DNA of 64,000 nucleotides. Origin: Actinomycetes bacterium (GTDB taxonomy: Bacteria; Actinomycetota; Actinomycetes; Propionibacteriales; Propionibacteriaceae). Shown piece after piece: positions 50,948 through 59,984 of this stretch. Within the stretch, counting starts at the first letter, position 1. Every line of letters starts with the position of its first letter. The DNA lies in contig JAEXCA010000122.1 of the NCBI GenBank assembly GCA_023393755.1, positions 10,588-74,587 of the forward strand. The letters are read 5' to 3'. A program made the translations under genes and the position numbers. Under the pieces are notes generated by a model. It saw only the letters and a program-made list of their open reading frames with translations. It was not told the DNA's origin and made no database searches.

Positions 50948-52089
50948 CGTCCCTCGAGGAACCGCTGGATCGTGGTGTACACCCGCTCCTGATCAGCTCC
51001 GCCGAGCGCCGAGCCGCTGGGCAGCGACAGCCCGGTACGGAACAGCAGCTCGCTGGTGCCGTCCACGTAGGCACGGGCTCCGGCGAAGACCGGCTGAAGG
51101 TGCATGGGCTTCCACAGCGGACGGGACTCGATGTTCCGCTCGGCCAGGGCGAGCCTCAGCTCCTCCGCGGAGAAGCCGGCCGCGTCGGGGTCGATCACCA
51201 CCGAGGTGAGCCAGAAGTTGTCCCGGGTCTCGCCGCCGTCGACACCGGAGGGTTCCCCGAAGAGGGTGACACCCGGCACCTCGGCGAACAACGTTCGGTA
51301 ACCGAGCCGATGCTGGCGACGGCGTTCGATCATCGAATCCAGCCGGCTCAGCTGGGCCCGACCGAGGGCCGCCAGCAGGTTGGACATCCGGTAGTTGTAG
51401 CCGATGTCGGTGTGTTCGTAGTGGACGACGGGCTGCCGGGCCTGGGTGGCCAGGTAGCGCACCCGGCTCGCCAGGGCCTCGTCGTCGGTGAGCAGGGCGC
51501 CGCCGCCGGAGGTGGTCATCACCTTGTTGCCGTTGAACGACACCGCGGCGGCCCTGCCGAAGGCACCCGCCGGACGTCCGGCGTGGACCGCGCCGAGCGA
51601 TTCCGCTGCGTCGCTGAGCAGCTCCGCCCCGAACTCCACGGTCAGCGGGTCGATCCGGTCGTGATCGACCACCTTGCCCAGCAGGTCGACCGGGACGACC
51701 GCCTTCGCCGGGCGGCCCTCCGCGGCGAGTTCGGCCAGCGCGACCCGCAGCAGCTCGGGGTTGAGGTTGCCGCTGGAGTCCGAATCCACGAAGACGGGCT
51801 CCGCGCCGACGTAGGTGATCGAGTTGGCCGTGGCGGCGAAGGTCATCGTCGAGGTCACCACGATGTCGCCGGGGCCGACACCGAGGGTGAGCAGTCCCAG
51901 GTGCAACGCCGCGCTGCCCGAGGAGAGCGCCACCGAATGGCGTCGGCCGCAGTAGGCCGCGAGCTCCGCTTCGAAAGCGTCCACCTCGGGGCCCAGCGGG
52001 GCTATCCAGCCGGAGTCGAACGCCGCCATCACCGACTGCTTCTCCAGCTCGCCGACGTCCGGCGGCGACAGGTAGATCCGTTCGGTCAT
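50944..52089 (-). CDS. UDP-4-amino-4,6-dideoxy-GlcNAc aminotransferase (PglE-like DegT)
   Basis: This 381-residue PLP-dependent DegT-family enzyme has Lys189 in FNGNKVMTTSGGGALL, the G-N-K-x-x-T motif of the PglE/ArnB group, as Schiff-base lysine. Other features are DAAESLGAVHAG and the C-terminal RPLWKPMHLQP. It should aminate C4 of UDP-4-keto-6-deoxy-GlcNAc. ATG 52089 overlaps the PglF stop (ATGA). It is the second DegT gene in the locus and differs from the FdtB-type one in the active-site motif. Confidence 0.88.
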   Translation of the reverse strand: MTERIYLSPPDVGELEKQSVMAAFDSGWIAPLGPEVDAFEAELAAYCGRRHSVALSSGSAALHLGLLTLGVGPGDIVVTSTMTFAATANSITYVGAEPVFVDSDSSGNLNPELLRVALAELAAEGRPAKAVVPVDLLGKVVDHDRIDPLTVEFGAELLSDAAESLGAVHAGRPAGAFGRAAAVSFNGNKVMTTSGGGALLTDDEALASRVRYLATQARQPVVHYEHTDIGYNYRMSNLLAALGRAQLSRLDSMIERRRQHRLGYRTLFAEVPGVTLFGEPSGVDGGETRDNFWLTSVVIDPDAAGFSAEELRLALAERNIESRPLWKPMHLQPVFAGARAYVDGTSELLFRTGLSLPSGSALGGADQERVYTTIQRFLEGR

Positions 52090-53927
52090 CGGCTGATCGC
52101 CTCCGGTTGCTTGACGGCTGGGCCCGGAGCCTGCGCGCCGCTGAACTGCGCCAGCCACCGTTCGTAGTCGAGTTCCGCCGGGTTGATCGGCGGCACCTGC
52201 GAGTGGGAGATCTTCGGATGGATGGGGCGCTCGTCCTGCTCCCCTTCGGTCACCAGGATCTCGTGGAGCTTCTCCCCTTCGCGCAACCCGGTGAACACGA
52301 TCTCGATGTGCTTGCCGGACATCTCGATCATCCGCTTGGCGACGTCGAGAATCCTCACCGGCTCGCCCATGTCGAGGATGAGCACCTCTCCCGGCCGACC
52401 GATCCCGCCGGCCTGCACCACCAACTGGCAGGCCTCCGGGATCGTCATGAAGTAGCGGGTGATCTCCGGGTGGGTCACCGTGATCGGGCCACCGTTCTCG
52501 ATCATCTTGGTGAACAGCGGCAGCATCGATCCGCGGCTTCCGATCACATTGCCGAACCGGACCGAGAGGTACGGCCGGCCGGTCTGCGCTGCCATCCAGG
52601 AGGTCAACCGCTCGGCCACCCGCTTGGAGTACCCCAGGACGCTGGTCGGATCGGCCGCCTTGTCGGTGGAGATGTTGACGAAGGTGAGCACCTCCACCGC
52701 CTGAGCGGCCTTCAGGACGTTGAGCGAGCCGATGACATTGGTCTTCCAGGCTTCCTCCGGGTACTGCTGCAACATGGGCAGGTGCTTCAGTGCGGCCGCG
52801 TGGAACACGACTTCGGGTCGGCGCTGCTCGAAGATCCGGGTCAGCGCCGGCACGTCGCGGATGTCGGCGAGCACCACGTCCGGGGTGTTCAGCAGGCCAT
52901 GGCCGTCCACCAGCATCTGAGCGGTCTGCAGACCGGTCTCGTCGCGGTCGAGCATGATCAACTCGGCCGGTGCGAACCGGTGGATCTGCCGGCACAACTC
53001 GGCGCCGATCGAGCCACCGGCGCCGGTGACCAGTACCCGCTTACCGGCCAGATAGCTGGCGATCGACTCGATGTTGGTGTTGACCGGCTGCCGTCCGATC
53101 AGGTCCTCGATCGACAGGTCCCGCACGCTGGTTGCCGAGGCGACGTCGCCGAGAACGTGATCGAGCGGTGCCACGACCTTGATCGCCAGGCCGCAGCGGC
53201 GGGCCGCGTCGGCGGCGCGACGGATCAGGCGGGAGTCGGCGTCCGCGATGGTGACGATCAGGGTGGTGGCACCGGTCTCGTCGACCACCTTGTCCAACTC
53301 GCTCAGCGTGCCCATCACGCTGAGATTCCGGATCCTGGAGTGCTGCTTGGCGGCGTCGTCGTCCACCAACGCGACCGGGCGATAGGCCGAGGCCGTGTCG
53401 GTCAGCAGGCGCTGGGCGACCACCCGCCCGACGTAGCCCGCTCCGTACAGGATGGCCGGCTCGGCGGACTGATCGGGCCCGGCACGGGTTTCCAACACCA
53501 CCCGCAGCAGGTAGCGGACCAGGAACATCAGCAGCAGCGCCATCGGGACGGAGATGAACACGGTGCTGCGCGGAATCCCGACGCGCGGCCCGAGGATGAC
53601 GGCGGGCACGGCCACGATCGCGGCGGAACACACCACGGCGATGGCCAGGGCGCGGACTTCCTCGAACGAGCCGAAGGCGTACCGGCGGTGGAAAAGCCCC
53701 AGCGGCCAGCCCCAGGCGAGGTGGGCGAGGGCGAGGGCCGCGATCAGGCCGAGAATGGACGGCCAGGTGATCCGCTCGACGATGAACTCGTACCGGAGAA
53801 TCACGCCCCCGATCACCGCCAACGCCCAGCATGCGACATCGAGGGCGAACTGGCCGACCGGCCCGATGTGGTCGACCAGGCGTGCGGTCCGGACCCGACG
53901 CGAGCCGTGCTGCGATTCCTGGGTCAT
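52086..53927 (-). CDS. UDP-GlcNAc 4,6-dehydratase (PglF/WbpM/CapD family)
   Basis: This 613-residue membrane-anchored protein has four to five N-terminal helices (about 25-140), a first Rossmann (ILYGAGYVGRVVAQRL), and a C-terminal SDR dehydratase domain with TGAGGSIGAELCRQI. The catalytic region is STDKAADPTSVLGYSKR, where most family members have Met in place of the Tyr. It makes UDP-4-keto-6-deoxy-HexNAc, the first step to bacillosamine or fucosamine. ATG 53927 is preferred (GAGGAAGGG upstream); the ATG six codons earlier is possible. Confidence 0.9.
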   Translation of the reverse strand: MTQESQHGSRRVRTARLVDHIGPVGQFALDVACWALAVIGGVILRYEFIVERITWPSILGLIAALALAHLAWGWPLGLFHRRYAFGSFEEVRALAIAVVCSAAIVAVPAVILGPRVGIPRSTVFISVPMALLLMFLVRYLLRVVLETRAGPDQSAEPAILYGAGYVGRVVAQRLLTDTASAYRPVALVDDDAAKQHSRIRNLSVMGTLSELDKVVDETGATTLIVTIADADSRLIRRAADAARRCGLAIKVVAPLDHVLGDVASATSVRDLSIEDLIGRQPVNTNIESIASYLAGKRVLVTGAGGSIGAELCRQIHRFAPAELIMLDRDETGLQTAQMLVDGHGLLNTPDVVLADIRDVPALTRIFEQRRPEVVFHAAALKHLPMLQQYPEEAWKTNVIGSLNVLKAAQAVEVLTFVNISTDKAADPTSVLGYSKRVAERLTSWMAAQTGRPYLSVRFGNVIGSRGSMLPLFTKMIENGGPITVTHPEITRYFMTIPEACQLVVQAGGIGRPGEVLILDMGEPVRILDVAKRMIEMSGKHIEIVFTGLREGEKLHEILVTEGEQDERPIHPKISHSQVPPINPAELDYERWLAQFSGAQAPGPAVKQPEAISR

Positions 53928-54072
53928 CAACCCTTCCTCATCCATCAGTCCGCGACTGATTCCCGGGGCAGTTTACCGAACCGCCTCCGGGCTCCAATCG
54001 GCCGGAGCGCGTCCGGCGGAGATGGTTCGGCTGCCACCCGGCAGCCAACCGATCCGTCCGCCTGAACGGCAC

Positions 54073-55326
54073 CTACCGGGCCCAGATCCGGACCCAGTCG
54101 ACCTCCATCGTCCCTGACTTCCAGCTCTTCTGGCGGTAGGTCTCCCAGTCGGAGGAGAGCATGCTCAGCACCAGGTAGTAGTCGGTGTCGTTCATGTTCT
54201 TGTTCTTCAGCTTGCGGACCTCGACACCGTCCACCCGGAAGATGACCTCCTTGGCGTTCCATTCCACCGAGTAGTTGTGGAAGGAACTCCACCAGCTGGA
54301 CTTCTTGGTGGCGGACTTCGAGACGTACGGCGCGCTGGCCGGGTACCGCTTGCCGTTCTGGTGGATCACCGAGGTGATCCCGCGGCCCTTGCCGTAGGAC
54401 TCGACCATGTCGATCTCCTGGCCCTTGGCCGACTGCATCCACGCCGAGCCGTGCATCCCCTGCCGGGTGGGGAACTTGATCCGCGCCTCGAGGATGCCGG
54501 ACTGGCCGGCCAGGACGCCGTGGCCCGCCGCCCCGGTGCCGATCATGGCGTTCTCGAAGACCCCGTCCGGGCAACCCGGCACCAGCTTGTTCCGGGCCTT
54601 GACCGCCTTGTCGTAGGCCTTCTTCGCCTTCTTCTTCGCGCTCTTCGACTTGGCCTTGTCGTAGCTGGCCTTGGTGCTGGTCACCTTGGCCTCGGCCTTG
54701 GTGTACTTCGAACCGGCCTGAGCGGCCTGGACAGCCTTGGCGTTCTGGGTCACGGCCGAGATCAGCGCCTTGTCGGTGACCTTCACCGCGCGCAGCTTCA
54801 CCGTCCCACCGGACACCCAGGCCTGGTGGGTCTGCGGGGCCGCGCACAGCCGTCCGACCGCGTCGTAGGAGTTGGTCAGCCGGTGATCCCAGGCTGGGCT
54901 CAACTCCGAGCCGTCGAAGTCGTCGGCGAACACCAGCCCCCAGCCGACCGCAGCCGGCTCGGTGGCGACCGCGGCGGCGGTGACCTTCTTGCCCTTCGAC
55001 TTGTAGTTGAACGCCTTGGCGACCGCGCGGTAGCTGTAGCCCGGTGCCGGCTGGGTCTTGAACGTGACCTTGCCCTTCGAGCTCATCTTCGCGCTGGTCA
55101 GCTTGCTCCAGGTAATGCCGTCGATGCTGCGCTCGAGGTCGACCACGCGCTTCTTGTCCAGCTTCGTACCGCTGAACTGCGCGGTGACGTTCACCCCCGG
55201 GGTGACGTTCACCTTGCCCGTCGGCGTCGCCGCCTGGGCGACCGTCGGAGCCGAGATCGTCGAGAGCGCGCCGAGCGCGACCGCGAGCACCACCGCCAGC
55301 AACGTCAGGAGCCGTCGTTTCACCAT
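54073..55326 (-). CDS. secreted GH16-family glycoside hydrolase (paralogue 3)
   Basis: The 417-residue secreted protein has a Sec signal (cleaved near AQA at about 32), an Ig/Fn3-like region (about 40-118; VVDLERSIDGITWSKLTSAK, YSYRAVAKAF) similar to paralogue 2, and the GH16 domain with Glu304-Ile-Asp306-Met-Val-Glu309. YYLVLSMLSSDWE and MEVDWVRIW match the other two. Residues about 206-248 form a Lys/Ala-rich insert (SKYTKAEAKVTSTKASYDKA, then KSKSAKKKAKKAYDKAVKAR), at the same place as in paralogue 1. ATG 55326 has GGAAGG upstream. It closes the Pgl operon side of the locus. Confidence 0.9.
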   Translation of the reverse strand: MVKRRLLTLLAVVLAVALGALSTISAPTVAQAATPTGKVNVTPGVNVTAQFSGTKLDKKRVVDLERSIDGITWSKLTSAKMSSKGKVTFKTQPAPGYSYRAVAKAFNYKSKGKKVTAAAVATEPAAVGWGLVFADDFDGSELSPAWDHRLTNSYDAVGRLCAAPQTHQAWVSGGTVKLRAVKVTDKALISAVTQNAKAVQAAQAGSKYTKAEAKVTSTKASYDKAKSKSAKKKAKKAYDKAVKARNKLVPGCPDGVFENAMIGTGAAGHGVLAGQSGILEARIKFPTRQGMHGSAWMQSAKGQEIDMVESYGKGRGITSVIHQNGKRYPASAPYVSKSATKKSSWWSSFHNYSVEWNAKEVIFRVDGVEVRKLKNKNMNDTDYYLVLSMLSSDWETYRQKSWKSGTMEVDWVRIWAR

Positions 55327-55458
55327 TCTTCCTTCCACACCGGACAGACGTTCCCTGGGAGTGTAAGCACGATCGTCGGCGGAATCCTCATCAAATCGAC
55401 GATCCGGCGGCCAAGGCTCAACCCGGGCTTGACCGGCCTTGGGTTACGGATCTACCCC

Positions 55459-56451
55459 CTACCCCTCGATCAGGGCCGGCAACCGCGCGCTCCAGGCGAG
55501 GGAGTCCATGATTCCCTGGGCGACGGTCAACTCCGCCCGCCAGCCCAGTAGTCGTTCAGCCTTGGCGGCAGAGGCGCAACAGCCGATCACGTCCCCGGGA
55601 CGCGGTGGAGCGAGCACCACCGGCATCTCCTCACCGGTCACCTCACCGAACGCCCGGACCAGCTCGAACACCGTCGTGCCGGTGCCCGTGCCGAGGTTGA
55701 TCACCTCGTACGGGGTGACACCGGTCACCTGGTCGAAGCGATCCAGCGCGGCGACGTGAGCGCGGGCGAGATCCCAGACATGGATGTAGTCACGCAGCCC
55801 GGAGCCGTCCCGCGTCTCCCAGTCGGTCCCCGTCACGGTGAACGGACGCCCCTCGGCCCGGGCGGCGAGCAACAGGCCGAGCGCATGCGAGGGACGGACC
55901 AACTGCAGCCCTGTCCGCAACCGGGGATCCGCGCCGATCGGGTTGAAGTAGCGCAGCGAAACCACCCGCAGATCAGTGGCGACGGTGGTGTCGGCCAGGA
56001 TCCGCTCGACCATCGACTTCGAGGCCGCGTACGGGCTGAGAGGTTCCAGTGGTGACTCCTCGGTGACCACCAGTTCGCGCCCAGGCCGGTACATGGCGGC
56101 GGTCGAGCTGAACAGCAGGCGATGACAGCCAGCGGCCAACACCTCGGCCAGGAAGCCGGGCATCCTGGCCACGTTGTTGGCGTAGTAGGCCAGCGGATCT
56201 GCCATCGACTCCGGCACCACGATGCTGGCCGCGCAGTGCACCACCGCCTCGATCTCCGGGTGCTCGGTGAAGACCGTCCTCACCAGCTCGCGATCGCCAT
56301 AGTCCCCTTGGTAGAAGGCGAACCGCTCGCCGAACGCGCGCAATCCTCTGGACAGATCGTCCAGCACCACCACGTCCATTCCGGCGTCCGCGCAGGCGGA
56401 GGCGATGGTCGAGCCGATGAACCCTGCTCCCCCGGTGATCAGAACCTTCAC
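55459..56451 (-). CDS. galE: UDP-glucose 4-epimerase
   Basis: This 330-residue extended SDR has NAD motif GGAGFIGSTIA (7-17), catalytic region FSSTAAMY with Ser and YAASKSMVE with the Tyr and Lys, and DYIHVWDLARAHVAAL typical of GalE. It interconverts UDP-glucose and UDP-galactose, supplying galactose for polymers, and is often placed in such loci. It lies alone, 132 bases from the GH16 gene, and reads toward it on the same strand. It is divergent from the DUF885 gene. Confidence 0.9.
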   Translation of the reverse strand: MKVLITGGAGFIGSTIASACADAGMDVVVLDDLSRGLRAFGERFAFYQGDYGDRELVRTVFTEHPEIEAVVHCAASIVVPESMADPLAYYANNVARMPGFLAEVLAAGCHRLLFSSTAAMYRPGRELVVTEESPLEPLSPYAASKSMVERILADTTVATDLRVVSLRYFNPIGADPRLRTGLQLVRPSHALGLLLAARAEGRPFTVTGTDWETRDGSGLRDYIHVWDLARAHVAALDRFDQVTGVTPYEVINLGTGTGTTVFELVRAFGEVTGEEMPVVLAPPRPGDVIGCCASAAKAERLLGWRAELTVAQGIMDSLAWSARLPALIEG

Positions 56452-56594
56452 GGCCCCGAGTTTAGGCCCGACCTCGACTTCGGGCTTGCGTGAGCAACAG
56501 GAAGCTCGTCCTGGCCGATCCTCGGCAGGTCGGCGGGGTACCCGTTCGCGACCTCGCCCGCGCTACGGGTCGGCCGGATCGCTAGGCTCGTCGG

Positions 56595-58280
56595 GTGACT
56601 ACTCGTGAACCCAGTGCCATCGACGCCATCGCCGAGGCGTACACCAGCAGGGTCGCAGCGCTCGATCCGCTGTCGGCCACCGGCTTCGGTCTCAAGGGCT
56701 ACGACCATCTGATGACCGCCCACTCCCCCGCCGGGCACGCCGAGCGGGCCGACAACGACCGGGCCACCCTGCGCGAACTCGAGCAGGCCACGCCGGTGGA
56801 CGCCACCGACGAGGTGACCCTGGCCGCGATGCGCGACCGGCTCGGGTTGAACCTGGAGCTGTTCGACGCCCGGGAGTACACCGCCGACCTGAACGTGATC
56901 GCGAGCCCCCTGCAGGAGTTGCGCGACGTCCTGGATCTGATGCCCACCGGCACCACCGACGACTGGGCGAACATCGCCAGCCGGATCTCGAAGGTGCCGG
57001 ACGCGATCCGCGGCTACATCGCCTGCCTGCGCGAGGGGGTGCGCGACGGTCTGGTGCCGGCCGCGCTGCAGGTCGCCGAGGGGATCAAGCAGGCCGAGGA
57101 GCTGGCCGACCCCGCGTCCTCGTTCTTCGTCAGCTTCACCGCCGGCGCGGCTCCGGACGGTGCCCCCGCGCCGGCCGCCCTGGCCCACGATCTGGAGCGG
57201 GCCGGACGCGATGCCGCGGTCGCCTACGGCGAGCTGGTCAGCTTCCTCGCCGACGAGGTGGCGCCGCACGCGCCGCAGGCCGACGCCGTGGGACGGGAAC
57301 GCTACGCCCGCTTCTCCCGCGCCTTCGTCGGTGCCGAGGTGGATCTGGACGAGACCTACGAGTGGGGGCTGGAGGAACTGCAGCGGATGGCGGACGAGCA
57401 GGACGCCATCGTCGCCGAGATCGCCGGACCCGGCGCCGGCATCGAAGATGCGATCGCCGCCCTGGACGCCGACCCCGCCTACGCGCTGCACGGCACCGAC
57501 GCGCTGCGGGAGTGGATGCAGGGCACCGCGGATTCGGTCATCTCCGCGCTGGACGGGGTGCACTTCGACATCCCCGGACCGATCCGGACCATCGAGTGCA
57601 TGATCGCCCCGACCCAGACCGGCGGCATCTACTACACCGGCCCCAGCGACGACTTCTCCCGTCCCGGCCGGATGTGGTGGTCGGTGCCGGCCGGGGTCAC
57701 CGAGTTCACCACCTGGCGGGAGCGGACCACCGTCCACCACGAGGGCGTCCCGGGCCACCACCTGCAGGTCGCCCAGCAGGTGTACGTCCGCGACCAGTTG
57801 AACAGCTGGCGGCGGCTGGTGCTGTGGACGTCCGGGCACGGCGAAGGCTGGGCGTTGTACGCCGAGCGGCTGATGGAGGAGTTCGGCTTCATGACCGACC
57901 CCGGCGACCGGCTCGGCCTGCTGGACGGCCAGCGGATGCGGGCCGCCCGGGTGGTGCTCGACATCGGCGTCCACCTCGGAAAGCCCGCTCCCGAGCGCTG
58001 GGGCGGCGGCACCTGGGACGCGGCGAAGGCCTGGGACTTCCTGCGCGCCAACGCCAACATGGACGAGGCCTTCCTGCGCTTCGAGCTCAACCGCTACCTC
58101 GGCTGGCCGGGGCAGGCACCCTCGTACAAGGTCGGCCAGCGGCTGTGGGAACAGGCCCGGGCGTCCGCCGAGGGTGCCGCCCGGGCCCGCGGCGAGCAGT
58201 TCAGCCTGAAGGACTTCCACACCCGTGCGCTGAACCTGGGCTCGGTGCCGCTGTCGATCCTGCCGGCGTCGCTGGGCTGA
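56595..58280 (+). CDS. DUF885-family metalloprotease-like protein
   Basis: The 561-residue cytosolic protein belongs to the DUF885 family. The helical core carries HHEGVPGHHLQ (381-391), a zinc-binding-type motif (H-E-G-x-P-G-H-H), with a likely third ligand downstream in GEGWALYAERLMEEFGF. Such proteins are predicted peptidases. No signal peptide is seen. The start is GTG. It is unrelated to the polysaccharide genes and appears monocistronic. Confidence 0.87.
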   Translation: MTTREPSAIDAIAEAYTSRVAALDPLSATGFGLKGYDHLMTAHSPAGHAERADNDRATLRELEQATPVDATDEVTLAAMRDRLGLNLELFDAREYTADLNVIASPLQELRDVLDLMPTGTTDDWANIASRISKVPDAIRGYIACLREGVRDGLVPAALQVAEGIKQAEELADPASSFFVSFTAGAAPDGAPAPAALAHDLERAGRDAAVAYGELVSFLADEVAPHAPQADAVGRERYARFSRAFVGAEVDLDETYEWGLEELQRMADEQDAIVAEIAGPGAGIEDAIAALDADPAYALHGTDALREWMQGTADSVISALDGVHFDIPGPIRTIECMIAPTQTGGIYYTGPSDDFSRPGRMWWSVPAGVTEFTTWRERTTVHHEGVPGHHLQVAQQVYVRDQLNSWRRLVLWTSGHGEGWALYAERLMEEFGFMTDPGDRLGLLDGQRMRAARVVLDIGVHLGKPAPERWGGGTWDAAKAWDFLRANANMDEAFLRFELNRYLGWPGQAPSYKVGQRLWEQARASAEGAARARGEQFSLKDFHTRALNLGSVPLSILPASLG

Positions 58281-58480
58281 ACCCCGGCAACCCCTGATCG
58301 CGCAGCTCGAGCGCGATCTCCGGGGGTTTGGGCGAACACCGCGTCCGCCCTCCGGCGGACATTCGGGCGAGCAACTGCGGGCTGTTCACCACCCACGGCC
58401 GGATGGCAGACCGAGGTTGGGCTCGAAGGCGGGCAGGGGTTCGCCGGCGCGTACCCGCTCGCCCGCGGTGCACGCAGATC

Positions 58481-58765
58481 TCAACTGCCCGCCGCGTCCT
58501 GCTCGGGTGCAGCGTCCTGGAAGAAGGGGCGCGCCTGCTGCCACTGCTCCCAGCAGTACTCGGGGTCGAGGTCGTCGTATCCCCTGGCCTCAGCCATTGC
58601 CGCCGCGTCCGCGACGCTCATCGCAATGCAGGTGCCGTCGTCCCGGATCTCGAGGACCTCCTCCTCGGTCAGGGGGCTGCCCTTCTTGTCCTCAGCGAAC
58701 CGCAGCAGCGCCACCAGCGCGGGAATGAAGACGGGAACCAGGGGCTCGTCGGGCATGCACGTCAT
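58481..58765 (-). CDS. small acidic hypothetical protein
   Basis: I do not recognise this 94-residue protein. It starts MTCMPDEPLVPVF and has two segments resembling a helical regulatory fold: ALVALLRFAEDKKGSPLTEEEVLEI, and MSVADAAAMAEARGYDDLDPEYCWEQWQQ. The composition is normal, strongly acidic overall. The start could be ATG 58765 or 58756; no convincing Shine-Dalgarno decides. It lies alone between the DUF885 gene and the second dhaK operon. Confidence 0.6.
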   Translation of the reverse strand: MTCMPDEPLVPVFIPALVALLRFAEDKKGSPLTEEEVLEIRDDGTCIAMSVADAAAMAEARGYDDLDPEYCWEQWQQARPFFQDAAPEQDAAGS

Positions 58766-58811
58766 GGTAGTCAGCGGAGTCGGCCCACCGGGATGCCGTC
58801 GGACGGCTGGT

Positions 58812-58886
58812 GAACAAATCGACATCCAGATGGGCCATCCGGGCGGCCGGGCGGCCCATCTGGGCAATCTGGACGTCGATTTGTTC
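58812..58886. repeat. nested palindromes with 20-bp arms
   Basis: GAACAAATCGACATCCAGAT (58812-58831) pairs with 58867-58886 with one mismatch. Inside it, CCAGATGGGCC (58826-58836) pairs perfectly with GGCCCATCTGG (58853-58863). The two pairings share bases, so alternative structures are possible. Confidence 0.8.
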
Positions 58887-58907
58887 CCGGACGACACCAG
58901 CGCGGGG

Positions 58908-58940
58908 TTCGACAGGGCTCAGGTCGCTGAGCCTGTCGAA
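58908..58940 (-). terminator. hairpin downstream of second dhaK
   Basis: TTCGACAGGGCTCAG (58908-58922) pairs with CTGAGCCTGTCGAA (58927-58940) with one bulge and a 4-base loop. It starts 8 bases after the dhaK stop, a fitting terminator position. It is a member of the TTCGACAGGCTCAG repeat family. Confidence 0.6.
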
Positions 58941-58948
58941 GTGCCCGG

Positions 58949-59944
58949 CTAGAAGATCCGGTTCACGATGGACGCCGGGGCGGCCAGCAACTCCTCGATC
59001 TCGTCGTCCAGCTTCACCAGGGTGATCGACGCACCGGCCATCTCCAGGCTGGTGCAGTACTCGCCGACGTAGCTGCGGGCGATGGAGATGCCCTGGGCCT
59101 GCAGCTTCTTGGCGGCGATGCCGTAGAGCAGGTACAGCTCGCTGATCGGGGTACCGCCCAGGCCGTTGACCATCAGGGCCACCTTGTCGCCTGAGGCGAA
59201 CGGCAGGTCGGGGACGATCGCGCCGAGCAGCTCGTCCACGATCTCGTCGGCGCTGACCAGCTTGGCACGGCGGCGTCCGGGCTCGCCGTGGATGCCGACG
59301 CCGACCTCCATCTCGTCCTCGCCGAGCTCGAACAGCGGGGCCCCCTTCGCCGGCGGGGTGCAGGCGGTGAGCGCGATGCCCATGGTGCGGGTGACCGAGT
59401 TGATCTTCTCGCCGACCCGGTAGACCTCGTCGATGTCGGCGCCCTGCTCGGACTTCGCACCGACGCCCTTGATCACGAAGAAGTTGCCGGCCACGCCGCG
59501 GCGGCCGACCGTCCAGGTGGAATCCTGCACGGCGACGTCGTCGTTGATGAACAGGGTCTTCACCTTGATGCCGTCGGCGTCGGCCAGCTCGGCGGCCATG
59601 TCGAAGGCCATCCGGTCGCCGGTGTAGTTGTTGACCAGCAGCAGCACGCCCTTGTCGGAGGCGACCCGCTTGGCGGTCTCGTAGACGTAGTCGGCCGGCG
59701 GGGCGGCGAACACGTCGCCCGGACAGGCGGCGTCCAGCATGCCGGGGCCGACCACCATCACGTGGGCGGGCTCGTGCCCGGAGCCGGAGCCCTGCACGAT
59801 GCTGACCTTGTCGTGGCTCGGCGCGTCCGAGCGCATGATCAGGTTGTACTCCGGCACGTAGACGATGGTGTCCGGGTTGGCCAGCGCGATGCCCTCGAGC
59901 ATCTCCGGTACGAACTGCTTGGGATCGTTGACGAACTTCTTCAT
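58949..59944 (-). CDS. dihydroxyacetone kinase-like subunit DhaK (second copy)
   Basis: The 331-residue protein is a DhaK homologue with the substrate-binding His219 in GVGIHGEPGRRR, GSGSGHEPAHVMVVG (52-66), NNYTGDRMAFD and NDDVAVQDSTWTVGRRGVAGN. It is clearly diverged from the first DhaK. Its partner dhaL is 240 bases away and frameshifted, and no dhaM accompanies it, so it is more like ATP- or ketose-specific kinases (such as erythrulose kinases) than the PTS-type. It lies upstream of the 58.9 kb terminator and is last in the operon. Confidence 0.88.
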   Translation of the reverse strand: MKKFVNDPKQFVPEMLEGIALANPDTIVYVPEYNLIMRSDAPSHDKVSIVQGSGSGHEPAHVMVVGPGMLDAACPGDVFAAPPADYVYETAKRVASDKGVLLLVNNYTGDRMAFDMAAELADADGIKVKTLFINDDVAVQDSTWTVGRRGVAGNFFVIKGVGAKSEQGADIDEVYRVGEKINSVTRTMGIALTACTPPAKGAPLFELGEDEMEVGVGIHGEPGRRRAKLVSADEIVDELLGAIVPDLPFASGDKVALMVNGLGGTPISELYLLYGIAAKKLQAQGISIARSYVGEYCTSLEMAGASITLVKLDDEIEELLAAPASIVNRIF

Positions 59945-59984
59945 GACTCCCCTTCGAGTGGTGTGGATGAGTTGAGTTGAGTGG

